DNA of 64,000 nt from Alopecurus myosuroides (lineage: Eukaryota; Streptophyta; Magnoliopsida; Poales; Poaceae): positions 494,746,209 through 494,810,208 of the forward strand of contig CM054058.1 in the NCBI GenBank assembly GCA_028641055.1. Direction: 5' to 3'. Below the pieces are notes generated by a model that was given only the letters and a program-made list of their open reading frames with translations, was not told where the DNA came from and did not search any database. Made by a program: the position numbers and the translations under genes. This document shows positions 35,571-46,739 of this stretch, in pieces. The stretch's first letter is position 1. Each line of letters starts with the position of its first letter.

Positions 35571-35804
35571 CCTTTTTTATTGAACATGGATGAATTTGTC
35601 ATAGATCCATGACCATGTTTAATTTGTTGGTCATGACATGTTTGGGAGGGACTAAACGCATGACTTTTTTGCAAAAAAATTCATGATTTTCTTTAACAAG
35701 ATGGTCATAGCACATGATACATGGTGTATGACCCTTTTTTTTGCTTAACTAAGACCAAATTAATTGGTCATGCGTTTGTTGGCAGTAATTTGTGGCTATG
35801 TATC

Positions 35805-35925
35805 ATGTCCACGTGTCAATTTTTGCCTATGTGTCATGTACACGTGTCAATTTTTGCCTATGTGTCATGGCCACGTGTCAATTTTCGCACCTATGTGTCA
35901 GTCCACGTGTGCGACCTGACACGTA
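35805..35925 (+). repeat. Subterminal direct repeats of CACTA-B
   Basis: The block CACGTGTCAATTTTTGCCTATGTGTCATG is repeated three to four times in tandem with small changes. Such arrays near CACTA ends are usually transposase-binding sites. Similar blocks are near 21095-21370 in CACTA-A. Confidence 0.65.
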
Positions 35926-35964
35926 GGCTCGGACAGATATCCACGAAAAACAAAGAAAATAAGC

Positions 35965-36035
35965 AAAATTAGGATTTGAACCCGCACCTCGCAATAGGTG
36001 TACATCCCACATAACCACTACGATAACAATTCTTT
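35965..36035 (-). other. tRNA-like module 1 in CACTA-B
   Basis: The minus strand contains GGTTCAAATCC, a perfect RNA polymerase III B-box consensus. It is preceded by a GTAGTGGTTATGTGGGATG segment like a D-arm/A box. No complete tRNA fold. It is probably a tRNA-derived (SINE-like) piece. Confidence 0.45.
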
Positions 36036-36119
36036 TGTGATACACTTGAAGCGGAAATTTATTTGACCCAAAGGGAGGCATCGGAACTGACACAAGAGAA
36101 AAGAAATACAAATTGGGGA

Positions 36120-36190
36120 TGTGAGGGTTCGAACCCACAACCTCCCACAAGTCCTCCAGCGCTATAACCACAAGACCACGAATTGCTTTG
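36120..36190 (-). other. tRNA-like module 2 in CACTA-B
   Basis: The minus strand reads GGTCTTGTGGTTATAGCGCT...GGTTCGAACCC. The B box is a perfect consensus and there is an A-box-like segment about 35 bp upstream. Acceptor arms do not pair convincingly. Confidence 0.45.
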
Positions 36191-36194
36191 TTGT

Positions 36195-36576
36195 CAAATT
36201 GCCCATTTACCCTTTTACTATCAATAACCCATCCAAGGGCAAACTGGACTGGGCCGGCCTTTGCTGCAGGGAGGGATGGGCCTCGCTGCTGGGCTGGGCC
36301 GGTCTCCCTGCTAGGCTTGGCTTGTCGTTTTGGCAGTTTTTTTTTCGCTTTTCACTTTTTTTTTCATTTTTGTCTTCTTTTATAACTTTTGCTTTTGAAC
36401 TTCAATTTCAACCAAAGCAGTTTCAATTTTTTTAAAAAAATATGTATTATGTTATTATAAACTATTAGGGACCATTTTTAGTCGAAATAAAATAAAAATA
36501 CCCCTAAGCTTTATATATTGCTCCATATAGGATTGTGAAGTTTCATAACTAATACTTTGGATTACTCTTTTAAATT
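36195..36576. other. CACTA-B interior, no gene
   Basis: A GGGCTGGGCCGG-type stretch (36240-36310), then poly-T-rich sequence and a lead-in to the tandem array. The open frames (36121-36435) look like T-rich low complexity. Confidence 0.5.
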
Positions 36577-39500
36577 CAAGTTTATTATTTTTGGTGGATA
36601 CTAGGACATATATAACAACACCACGCGAAGGTCTTGCATCGTTTCGAGTTTTTTTGAATTTTCTGGAATTTTCTAAGCCGGTTTCGAAAAACGGTCAAAA
36701 CGGGGGACATGGCCGTTGGTACCTAGGTGCTGAATCTTGATGAACTCTTGGTGTATCTCTATTGAAATAGGTACTTGGGTACCTAAAAATGATTTTTACA
36801 AAAAATCATGAGCAAATTATGAGGCACCTATAGTTCAAATTTGGCCCGGTTTCAGCGGAATCGGCAGAAATTTGTCTTTTTCGAAAGAGGTGTATTTTGA
36901 GCTATTGAGAGGTAGTAAGTTTGTTATTTTTAGATAAAACATGACATAATATATTTAGAATTTTAGTTTGCACATTTTTGCAACATATTTTGTGTATGTG
37001 CTTCACAAAAAAATCCGGTTTTGACACTCCGGGAAGGGAAGATGGTATTTTTATTCAACGAAAAATAAAACTTTCTTCGTGAACATTGTTAGTTGTACCA
37101 ATATGCACCTTTGTGTGGAATATGATCACATTTAAACAAACTATACCATGGATGTGGCCAAAACATCCGTCATTTCGCCCGAAAGCCATGAATCTTCGTA
37201 CGAGATAGCTCATTTCTGTGAACACATTTCCCACCAAATTGTCGTATTCCAAGTTTATTATTTTTGGTGGATACTAGGACATATATAACAACACCACGCG
37301 AAGGTCTTGCATCGTTTCGAGTTTTTTTGAATTTTCTGGAATTTTCTAAGCCGGTTTCGAAAAACGGTCAAAACGGGGGACATGACCGTTCGTACCTAGG
37401 TGTTGAATCTTGATGAAATCTTGGTGTATCTCTGTTGAAATAGGTACTTGGGTACCTAAAAATGATTTTTACAAAAAATCATGAGCAAACTATGAGGCAC
37501 CTGTAGTTCAGATTTGGCCCGGTTTCAGCGGAATCGGCAGAAATTTGTCTTTTTCAAAAGTGGTGTATTTTGAGCTATTGAGAGGTAGTAAGTTTGTTAT
37601 TTGTATATCAAATATGACTTAATATATTTAGAATTTTACTTTGTACATTTTTGCAACATTTTTTGTGTATGTGCTTCACAAAAAAACCCGGTTTTGACAC
37701 TCCGGAAAGGGAAGATGGTATTTTTATTCAACGAAAAATAAAACTTTCTTCGTGAACATTGTTAGTTGTACCAATATGCACCTTTGTGTGGAATATGGTC
37801 ACATTTAAACAAACTATGCCATGGATGTGGCCAAAACATCCGTCATTTCGCCCGAAAGCCACAAATCTTCGTACGAGATAGCTCATTTCTGTAAACACAT
37901 TTTTCACCAAATTGTCGTATTCCAAGTTTATTATTTTTGGTGGATACTAGGACATATATAACAACACCACGCGAAGGTCTTGCATCGTTTCGAGTTTTTT
38001 TGAATTTTCTGGAATTTTCTAAGCCGGTTTCGAAAAACGGTCAAAACGGGGGACATGACCGTTCGTACCTAGGTGTTGAATCTTGATGAAATCTTGGTGT
38101 ATCTCTGTTGAAATAGGTACTTGGGTACCTAAAAATGATTTTTACAAAAAATCATGAGCAAACTATGAGGCACCTATAGTTCAGATTTGGCCCGGTTTTA
38201 GCGGAATCGGCAGAAATTTGTCTTTTTCGAAAGAGGTGTATTTTGAGCTATTGAGAGGTAGTAAGTTTGTTATTTGTAGATCAAACATGACATAATATAT
38301 TTAGAATTTTAGTTTGCACATTTTTGCAACATATTTTGTGTATGTGCTTCACAAAAAAACCCGGTTTTGGCACTCCGGGAAGGGAAGACGGTATTTTTAT
38401 TCAACGAAAAATAAAACTTTCTTCGTGAACATTGTTAGTTGTACCAATATGCACCTTTGTGTGGAATATGATCACATTTAAACAAACTATGCCATGGATG
38501 TGGCCAAAACATCCGTCATTTCGCCCGAAAGCCATGAATCTTCGTACGAGATAGCTCATTTCTGTGAACACATTTCCCACCAAATTGTCGTATTCCAAGT
38601 TTATTATTTTTGGTGGATACTAGGACATATATAACAACACCACGCGAAGGTCTTGCATCGTTTCGAGTTTTTTTGAATTTTCTGGAATTTTCTAAGCCGG
38701 TTTCGAAAAACGGTCAAAACGGGGGACATGACCGTTCGTACCTAGGTGTTGAATCTTGATGAAATCTTGGTGTATCTCTGTTGAAATAGGTACTTGGGTA
38801 CCTAAAAATGATTTTTACAAAAAATCATGAGCAAACTATGAGGCACCTGTAGTTCAGATTTGGCCCGGTTTCAGCGGAATCGGCTGAAATTTGTCTTTTT
38901 CAAAAGTGGTGTATTTTGAGCTATTGAGAGGTAGTAAGTTTGTTATTTGTAGATCAAATATGACTTAATATATTTAGAATTTTACTTTGTACATTTTTGC
39001 AACATTTTTTGTGTATGTGCTTCACAAAAAAACCCGGTTTTGACACTCCGGAAAGGGAAGATGGTATTTTTATTCAACGAAAAATAAAACTTTCTTCGTG
39101 AACATTGTTAGTTGTACCAATATGCACCTTTGTGTGGAATATGGTCACATTTAAACAAACTATGCCATGGATGTGGCCAAAACATCCGTCATTTCGCCCG
39201 AAAGCCACAAATCTTCGTACGAGATAGCTCATTTCTGTAAACACATTTTTCACCAAATTGTCGTATTCCAAGTTTATTATTTTTGGTGGATACTAGGACA
39301 TATATAACAACACCACGCGAAGGTCTTGCATCGTTTCGAGTTTTTTTGAATTTTCTGGAATTTTCTAAGCCGGTTTCGAAAAACGGTCAAAACGGGGGAC
39401 ATGACCGTTCGTACCTAGGTGTTGAATCTTGATGAAATCTTGGTGTATCTCTGTTGAAATAGGTACTTGGGTACCTAAAAATGATTTTTACAAAAAATCA

Positions 39501-41235
39501 TGAGCAAACTACGAGGCACCTGTAGTTCAGATTTCGACCGGTTTCAGCGGAATCGGCTGAAATTTGTCTTTTTCAAAAGTGGTGTATTTTGAGCTATTGA
39601 GAGGTAGTAAGTTTGTTATTTGTAGATCAAATATGACTTAATATATTTAGAATTTTACTTTGTACATTTTTGCAACATTTTTTGTGTATGTGCTTCACAA
39701 AAAAACCCGGTTTTGACACTCCGGAAAGGGAAGATGGTATTTTTATTCAACGAAAAATAAAACTTTCTTCGTGAACATTGTTAGTTGTACCAATATGCAC
39801 CTTTGTGTGGAATATGGTCACATTTAAACAAACTATGCCATGGATGTGGCCAAAACATCCGTCATTTCGCCCGAAAGCAACAAATCTTCGTACGAGATAG
39901 CTCATTTCTGTAAACACATTTTTCACCAAATTGTCGTATTACAAGTTTATTATTTTTGGTGGATACTAGGACATATATAACAACACCACGCGAAGGTCTT
40001 GCATCGTTTCGAGTTTTTTTGAATTTTCTGGAATTTTCTAAGCCGGTTTCGAAAAACGGTCAAAACGGGGGACATGACCGTTCGTACCTAGGTGTTGAAT
40101 CTTGATGAAATCTTGGTGTATCTCTGTTGAAATAGGTACTTGGGTACCCAAAAATGATTTTTACAAAAAATCATGAGCAAACTATGAGGCACCTGTAGTT
40201 CAGATTTGGCCCGGTTTCAGCGGAATCGGCTGAAATTTGTCTTTTTCAAAAGTGGTGTATTTTGAGCTATTGAGAGGTAGTAAGTTTGTTATTTGTAGAT
40301 CAAATATGACTTAATATATTTAGAATTTTACTTTGTACATTTTTGCAACATTTTTTGTGTATGTGCTTCACAAAAAAACCCGGTTTTGACACTCCGGAAA
40401 GGGAAGATGGTATTTTTATTCAACGAAAAATAAAACTTTCTTCGTGAACATTGTTAGTTGTACCAATATGCACCTTTGTGTGGAATATGGTCACATTTAA
40501 ACAAACTATGCCATGGATGTGGCCAAAACATCCGTCATTTCGCCCGAAAGCCACAAATCTTCGTACGAGATAGCTCATTTCTGTGAACACATTTTTCACC
40601 AAATTGTCGTATTCCAAGTTTATTATTTTTGGTGGATACTAGGACATATATAACAACACCACGCGAAGGTCTTGCATCGTTTTGAGTTTTTTTGAATTTT
40701 CTGGAATTTTTAAAGCCGGTTTCGGGAAACGGTCAAAACGGGGGACATGACCGTTCGTACCTAGGTGTTGAATCTTGATGAACTCTTGGTGTATCTCTGT
40801 TGAAATAGGTACTTGGCTACCTAAAAATGATTTTTTCAAAAAATAAAGAGAAAACTACGAGGCACCTGTAGTTCAAATTTCGACCGGTTTCAGCAGAATC
40901 GGCAGAAATTTGTCTTTTTCGAAAGAGGTGTATTTTGAGCTATTGAGAGGTAGGAATCTTGTTATTTGTAGATAAAATATGACATAACATATTTATAATT
41001 TTACTTTGTAAAATTTTGGAACATATTTTGTGTATGTGCTTCACAAAAAACCCAGTTTTGACACTACGGAAATGGAAAACGATGTTTTTATTCCACGAAA
41101 AATAAAACTTTCTTCGTGAACATTGTTAGTTGTACCAATATGCATCATTGTGTGTAATATGGTCACATTTAAACAAACTATTCCATGGATGTGGCCATAA
41201 CATCTGTCATTTGGCCCGAAAGTCATGAATCTTCG
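36577..41235 (+). repeat. Tandem array of 673-bp units, about seven copies
   Basis: The junction CAAGTTTATTATTTTTGGTG recurs at 36577, 37250, 37923, 38596, 39269, 39942 and 40615, always exactly 673 bp apart. Copies 1-6 differ only by substitutions. Copy 7 has many changes, and an eighth, partial and strongly diverged copy follows at about 41400-41725. Two unit types can be told apart: A (copies 1 and 3) and B (copies 2, 4, 5, 6). Each unit has a 65-codon minus-strand frame lacking an ATG at its start and showing replacement changes between units, so it is probably not a gene. Confidence 0.95.
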
Positions 41236-41399
41236 TCAACATTGTTAGTTGTTCCATTATGCATCTTTGTGAGTAATGGTGACAGTTGTGGTGAGGTGGA
41301 ACATCGGGGGATGGTCGGTGCAGCGGTGGAGGTGGAATGTCGGGGGATATTTTTGGTTCTCCGGGAGGCAAAGTGTCCGGTGACACATAAGTGGTGGAG

Positions 41400-41725
41400 G
41401 TTCCACCCAACTGTTTATTTTTGCAAACATTCAGGAGCAAACCACGAGGCATGTGTAGTTCAAATTTGCACAGTTTCCAATCGAATCGCCAGAAACTTCT
41501 CCTTTTTTGAAAAGGTGGATGTAAAGCTTTTGAGAGGAAGGAATTGATTATTTGTAGAAAAAATATGGTCTAAAAACTTTATAAATTTATTCGATACAAT
41601 TTTATAACATATTTTAGATAGTTGCTTCACAAAAAAAAACCATTATCTACACTCGGAAAATAAAAAAAATGATTTTTTTATTTAAATGAAAATAAAACTT
41701 TGTCCGTCAACATTGTTCAGCAACA
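41400..41725 (+). repeat. Eighth, diverged partial copy of the 673-bp unit
   Basis: AGGAGCAAACCACGAGGCA..GTAGTTCAAATTT, GAAACTTCTCCTTTTTTGAAAA, TTGAGAGGAAGGAAT, ATTTTAGATAGTTGCTTCACAAAA and AATAAAACTTTGTCCGTCAA follow the order of the unit with many substitutions. The segment 41236-41400 before it holds GGTGGAGGTGGAATGTCGGG-like GC-rich sequence foreign to the unit. Confidence 0.7.
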
Positions 41726-42020
41726 AGCGCGCGGGTGCGACCACATCCCTCCCTTTGTTATCCTAAAACCAGTCTGAACCCTAATTTCTCTCCTCTCCCC
41801 ACGCGGAAACGAGTGCGCCGCCACACCTCTCCTCTCAATCCGTTTCCCTCGCAACGCCCGTAACCCTACCCACCCATCTCGATCCACTTCCGCCGTTTAT
41901 CGGATTAAAAAAGAATGTCAAAATTTTGAAATAATTAAATTTATTTTCGTCATTTAGTAACTAAAGGTATATACTGAAGATCATTGGAGGTGTGCCTGAA
42001 AATTTTCGGGTGCATCTTCG

Positions 42021-42028
42021 TTTCCCGC
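42021..42028 (+). promoter_or_regulatory. E2F-type site TTTCCCGC upstream of the captured RNR fragment
   Basis: TTTCCCGC is the canonical E2F motif. Plant ribonucleotide reductase promoters are known E2F targets active in S phase. It lies 346 bp upstream of the captured start codon, so promoter or 5' leader DNA may have been captured with the exon. One motif can occur by chance. Confidence 0.4.
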
Positions 42029-42373
42029 TCCATTTTAATTCTCATTTTAGATCCCGCCAGGCGCCAAGGACCAAGTCGAACCCTAATCGGAGAAAGACCA
42101 AGTCGTTTCCCCACCGCCAGCCTCCACTACCACCTCCCTAGCCGGATCCCACCTCTTTCTTTCCTGAGCCAGATCCACCGCCAGCCGCCACTACCACCCG
42201 CCGACACCACCCCATCGGAGAACGCTCGTCTCCGCTTACTCCCTCTCCCCTCTCATCCCCTCTGTTCGCCAATCCCTAGCCCCGCGCCGCCCGCACATCC
42301 GCCACGGCGCCGCCGCGCTCCCTGCCTGCGACGTGTTCGACGAGAGTCTTGTTCAGCACAGGGCCCGACGGAG

Positions 42374-42707
42374 ATGTACGTTGTGAAGCGGGACGGGCGG
42401 CAGGAGGCCGTCCACTTCTACAAGATCACAGCGCGGCTCAGCCAGGACAACTGCGACCCCGTCCTCTTCGCCCAGAAGGTCTGCGCCGGCGTCTACAAGG
42501 CGTCACCACCAGCCAGCCCGACGAGCTCGCCGCCGGGACCGCCGCGGCCCTGACCGCCTCCCACCCCAACTACGCCTCGGTAAACCCCCTCCTCTCCACC
42601 CTCACATAACCGATCTATCACCCGTTCTCAGGTCGGCTGCTTGCGCTGTTTGATGAACTGATGTTTTCCGTCTCTCTGCTCCGTGCATCGCGGTCTCCAA
42701 CCTGCAC
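42374..42707 (+). pseudogene. RNR1: Captured 5' fragment of ribonucleotide reductase large subunit (exon 1, intron, start of exon 2)
   Basis: The ATG at 42374 begins MYVVKRDGRQEAVHFYKITA, the N-terminus (ATP-cone region) of plant ribonucleoside-diphosphate reductase large subunit, which makes dNTPs in the cytosol. Relative to the family (from memory) a few residues are missing after KITARL, and one G is lost in the codon after VCAGVYK, shifting the frame. The following TTSQPDELAAGTAAALTASH then reads in the next frame to YAS at 42579, where a GTAAAC donor starts. After about 100 bp, IAVSNLH (42687-42707) gives the start of the next exon, without its first residues and acceptor. About 80 of roughly 800 residues remain. 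It cannot encode an enzyme. GC content differs sharply from the surrounding transposon. Confidence 0.88.
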
Positions 42708-44590
42708 CTGTCTCAGTATCCGTCTCTCCCTCACTGCAGGGGGCACCGCACGAGAGAGTTGAGCCCGAGTCTCCATCGGAGCGTGGACAGGACGGACGGG
42801 AGGTTGACTCCGGCACAGATCTGGCGTCTCCGACCTTGACAACAGTGGGCTGCTATAGAGCAACGACGGCTTAGGTCGGAGGAGCAGTGCCTGCGTCGGA
42901 TCTGTCCCGGTGCTGCTAACCAGGCGTTGACGGGAGGATAGTTAACGCTCGCTAATCTGACGGTAAGAACACTCGCTGCCCTTAGCTAATCTTTTGCAGT
43001 CTAGTTTTTTCACTAGCTAGTTCATCTTGCTGCTTGGTTGTGATTCATCAAATTGCTTCTCTCTGTGTAGAATCATGAGGATGTCCATATTAGTTATAGT
43101 GGGACATCAGTATAACTGCAGCAGAGTCCTTTATTCTCCTTGCTTTCTACCATTCTGCTGTGTATTATTGTCCTGCAAAGTTATTGTGGTTGCACTAGCT
43201 AGCTCAAGTAGCACCAGTACTTGGAATTGTTTGTATGACTGTGAGGTTGTGCATGCTGCTGTATGCCAAATTTCTATATTTTGAGTTGTCATTCCATTTA
43301 TAAGTTGTCTACATATGCAGTCTATGTCCCAGTGAAGATAAAATATAGGTCCAAAGATTATTTGTGCTGGCTTTAGCTCCAAGCCATTTGTCATGCAATC
43401 TTTATTAGTTAATGATGGCTTGGGTATAAAACCATGGTTTCATATAGTCGTTGATTGCCATATTAGCTATGGGATCCAAGTTCCATCAATCTTTCTGCAG
43501 CAGAATCCTTGCTTCCCCTTGGTTTCTACTATTTACTCGTGTCATATTGTCCTGTTTAGTTGTTGTGTTTGCTCTGCATCGATAATGCTTGCTAATTGTG
43601 ATTATCCTCTTTGTAGGTTTGAGTGTCCCGGAGGTTAAAGCACCAGGCTAGGCATTTCTTAATTTCACATATAGGTGTTGGGGTAGTTCTGTTGTGTCAA
43701 GCTGAACTTATTGTAGCATGAAGCAACTACTTATCAACACCATTGTAACATATTGAGTCTTGCTTCATCAATTGATTGAATCATCCTGCACATCATTTTG
43801 CATTCACTGCTTGCTTGATCTGATGTCTACATGTTCGCTATATTTCTTCCATGATTTTGGGTTGCTCATCCGTTACATGCTTCCATGATATAGTGCTATG
43901 TTTTGTAAGCCCGGCTCTAGCATGATCTGTCTCCTATAACATGTAATGAATAACTTTGCATCTTGCATTCCTCCGTCTATATTTCTGGTTGTTCCCTACT
44001 GTTTGGTGTGTGCATTGGTTTTCTAGGGCTAGTCTGCTCCTGTAGAAAAGTAAGACATTGCAATGTTTTGTTCATGCAGTGTGTGCTGCCAACATGTCTT
44101 TAGATTGCAAGTACAACTCATATGTACAAAAAAGAACTTCAATATTTTTTTATGTTGGCTAGAGCTTGATAATTTATATCCAACAAAATAGGCATTTGTA
44201 CCTTCTATAGCTTGCTGTTAATATACTTTTTTCCAGTATTTTGTTTATGCCTTGCTGTTTCTACAGATGTTTACTGTTATTGTACCTTCTGTTAATATAC
44301 TTGCAATCTGTGGTGTTCCTAATATTTGATCAACAGTAGTATGTGGAAAAAATAGCAGTAATTTGTACCTTGCTGTTTCTGTACCTTCTATAGCAGATTA
44401 TTAACAGTAATTTGTACCTTCATGCCCTGTTTCTACAGATGTTTATGTGATGTTCCTAATATTTGATCTTTCCTTGTCACTGTCTAGAAATGCGCTTTCT
44501 ACTTTGTTTCTGCGTGAAGGTATGCAACATGCTGGTTCTACTGATATTTATGAACACATGTTGCCTAGAAATTAGCCTTCTATGTTTTTA
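42708..44590 (+). other. Exon/intron-like sequence of CACTA-B downstream of the RNR fragment
   Basis: From 42738 CTGCAG|GGGGCACC starts a 130-bp GC-rich, exon-like stretch. Then come T-rich, intron-like sequence with two related blocks (about 43085-43210 and 43445-43580, both with CATATTAG..ATG, CTGCAGCAGA and a TATTGTCCTG string) and recurring GTACCTTC and TTTCTACAGATGTTTA phrases (44180-44440). It may be a further captured fragment or transposon-derived intron. I do not name a gene. Confidence 0.4.
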
Positions 44591-44594
44591 TTCT

Positions 44595-44735
44595 GTTCTT
44601 AACTGGTTTGTTTATAATGTGTAGATGTTGTCCATGCTGAGAAAGCTTCAGGCTGACTGCATTTACAAAAGCTCCAGGCTTAGAAAGCTTCACCAAGCTG
44701 GAACCTGCACCCATCAAAGAGTAGCTCATTAGAGG
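44595..44735 (+). other. Possible terminal exon of a CACTA-B transcript
   Basis: GTGTAG|ATGTTGTCCATGCTG opens a frame of about 35 codons rich in Lys/Leu (MLRKLQADCIYKSSRLRKLH) ending at TAG (about 44731), before AT-rich DNA with poly(A)-signal-like context. With the captured RNR start it could form a chimeric transcript. There is no proof of expression. Confidence 0.25.
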
Positions 44736-45460
44736 TCGTTATTTTTTGATATGCTGTTTGTGTGTATAGAAAACTGAACACTTCTGTAACACTTTGGATG
44801 TATTGTGAAATATTATACATTTTGTTGCCCCAGTTTGAATGAGATTATTGAATATCGACTTAAAATGTGCCCCAGTTTAAATGAGATTATTGAATATTGA
44901 TCGAAAATGACCAATATACAAAGGTAACGGTCGACTCCCCAATAAGAAAATGAACTGGAATCGTTTGGCTCGGCACATGTGCTGACAACAATTGGCACGA
45001 AAAAATAAAAATAAATGGGCTCTATATTGGACCATAAATAGGCTAAGGCCCAGATTTGAAATGGACGAAAAAGGCCTAGGCCCAGACGAAATTTCACATG
45101 AGCCTTTTAAACTGACAACAAAATAAAGGAAAAAAATTAACGGGCTAAAACATTGGGCTGGCCCATTTGGTGGAGCAACATGGACTGGGCTGAATCTCTT
45201 CCATGACCTAGTCAGTTGGTCATAATTTTGCCACGTAGGATTGGCCACGTAGGATCTGACGTGGCTATGGCAGGATATCACGTGACCAAATAAATTAGTC
45301 ATAGGGTTATGACCCCTCTGATTGGGTCATAGAGGCTATGACAATTTCATTAAATTAGTCATTGATGATCAAATAAGACGCTCGGTATGTGACTTTCCAT
45401 TTTTGGTCAAAAAGGGGTCATGAATGAAACTACGTGACCTTCTAGTGACAAAAATTGAGA
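44736..45460. other. Right subterminal region of CACTA-B
   Basis: Contains GGGCCTAGGCCCA-like short inverted blocks, GCCACGTAGGAT twice, and many GGTCATA/TATGACC motifs (45215-45420) that mirror those near the left end. No gene. Confidence 0.65.
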
Positions 45461-45488
45461 GTCATGTATCAACATATTTCTTGTAGTG
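45461..45488 (-). repeat. Right terminal inverted repeat of CACTA-B
   Basis: Complement of 35543-35570, ending TTTCTTGTAGTG, followed by the TTG duplication. Confidence 0.93.
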
Positions 45489-45700
45489 TTGGATCATAAA
45501 GGATAAAGTTTGAGTTACAAGTTTAGCAAAACATCTGAGAAGTTGTAGAACTGTTCTACAACTTATACTTCTCGAATACCCCACATTAGTTTGGAGTATT
45601 CAAGAGACAAAATCAAACCTTGTTGGACATGGTAAGATTAATAAAAATGACATTATAATTTTGTAGGTTATACATTAGTGACAACCGTTTTTCCACTGAA
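45489..45700 (+). pseudogene. Copia integrase remnant, part 2
   Basis: Resumes the copia coding: a FGVFKRQNQTLLDMVRLIK stretch at about 45590-45650 corresponds to the conserved NGVSERRNRTLLDMVRSM region around the last integrase catalytic Glu. Stops follow soon. It confirms that CACTA-B lies inside the copia integrase. Confidence 0.65.
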
Positions 45701-46739
45701 AAGAGCACCATAATGATCCGTTGAAATTGACAACATATAAGATATGGTTTGGGTAGTGACCCGAATTGTCATTTTCTTAAGTTTTGGTATGCATAGCATG
45801 TGTAAAATGTTTAGAACCAAAATAGGAAAAATATATGTTTATAAGGTTATCCCAAATAAAACATTGGGTATTTCTCCTATCACCGACCAAAGACAAATGT
45901 TGTTTGTCAGAAAGGGTTGATTTCTCGAGAAAGTAGTTCTTGCGAAACAGGTGAGTGGGAGGACAGTACAAACTCAACGAGATTAGAGAATCGTTGTTAT
46001 CATTTCAAGAGTAGCGCAGCACTGGAAGTTGTTCCGGGGTTTCTTATTTTGACTAAGTAGAAGACACTACAAATGTTGTAGATACTTTGAATGAGTTTGC
46101 AAACTGAACCACAAAAGTCCTAAAACTTTGTACTCAGACCAACTTATGGTTTAAGAGTAAAGTGTTGTTTTGACAACAAAAGGACCTGGACCTTATAAAG
46201 GAAGCAAATGATGGGCCCTGACTTCATAAAATTGACTATGAGTCATTATATCCGCCATAATATCCTTGTATGAATATCAAGTATGTGACTTGGTAGTCCT
46301 TTCGATAGGCATGATACCTAACGATAGCAAAAGGGTCTATATAGCGACAAAGATATGGATTTTTACATCCTTTGAAAGTTGTACTTATCAAAAATTTGTT
46401 TTCGACGAAGTTCAAAGAGTTGACTACTACAAGATTTTGATCTTCCGTAGTGATGCTTTAGTCTTTGCGGATAGTTCTAGCAAAAGTTACATATTATCGT
46501 ATGGCAGTTGAATAACAAAACCAACTCTCCTCTCAAGGAAGTTTGATCAAGGATGTGTCATTGACATAGTCTGAGAGTTTTGTAAAATTCAAAAGGTTGC
46601 TAGAAAGGTACGCACACTTCAATGGTTGAAGTGAGCATAACGAAGTTGAAATCTTTACCTTAATGAAGTTACCAAAAGAGTTTGATTCCATCATGAACGA
46701 GAAAGATGCTTGTAGAGTTACAAGAAATTAAGTGGGAGC
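45701..46739 (+). other. Decayed copia interior between integrase and reverse transcriptase
   Basis: Positioned where the integrase C-terminus and the reverse transcriptase start would be. Frames are short and I cannot align them residue by residue. Confidence 0.45.

Larger units (their letters stand above)
35543..45488. mobile_element. CACTA transposon B, complete, non-autonomous, 9.9 kb, carries a gene fragment
   Basis: The two ends are a perfect 28-bp inverted repeat (CACTACAAGAAATATGTTGA... and its complement), with a TTG duplication. Inside the termini are subterminal GGTCATG/CATGACC motifs (35570-35790 and 45200-45475) and CACGTGTCAATTTTTGCC repeats (35820-35890). Contents left to right: two tRNA-like modules, a GC-rich strip, a 673-bp tandem array, a ribonucleotide reductase fragment, then 2 kb of exon/intron-like sequence. 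No TNP1/TNP2-type transposase frame is visible, so it must have moved with help. It lies in the integrase region of the copia. Confidence 0.92.

Noticed and set aside
36120..36190. Functional tRNA gene
   Set aside because: Only the B box is perfect; acceptor and anticodon stems do not pair, so I list it as a tRNA-like module.
37055..37252. 65-codon minus-strand frame repeated in each 673-bp unit
   Set aside because: It begins at TTG rather than ATG, differences between units change amino acids freely, and it overlaps no known domain. Its repetition follows from the tandem array.
36577..41235. CRISPR-like or centromeric satellite array
   Set aside because: The units are 673 bp, contiguous and confined within a CACTA transposon. 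They are not short spaced repeats and not a chromosome-scale satellite.
42374..42579. Functional ribonucleotide reductase gene
   Set aside because: Only the N-terminal tenth remains, with a frameshift and no catalytic cysteine region.
20802..45488. One giant CACTA from 20802 to the right end at 45488
   Set aside because: The terminal sequences beyond the first 17 bp differ between 20802 and 45488, whereas 35543 and 45488 are perfectly complementary over 28 bp and have their own TTG duplication.
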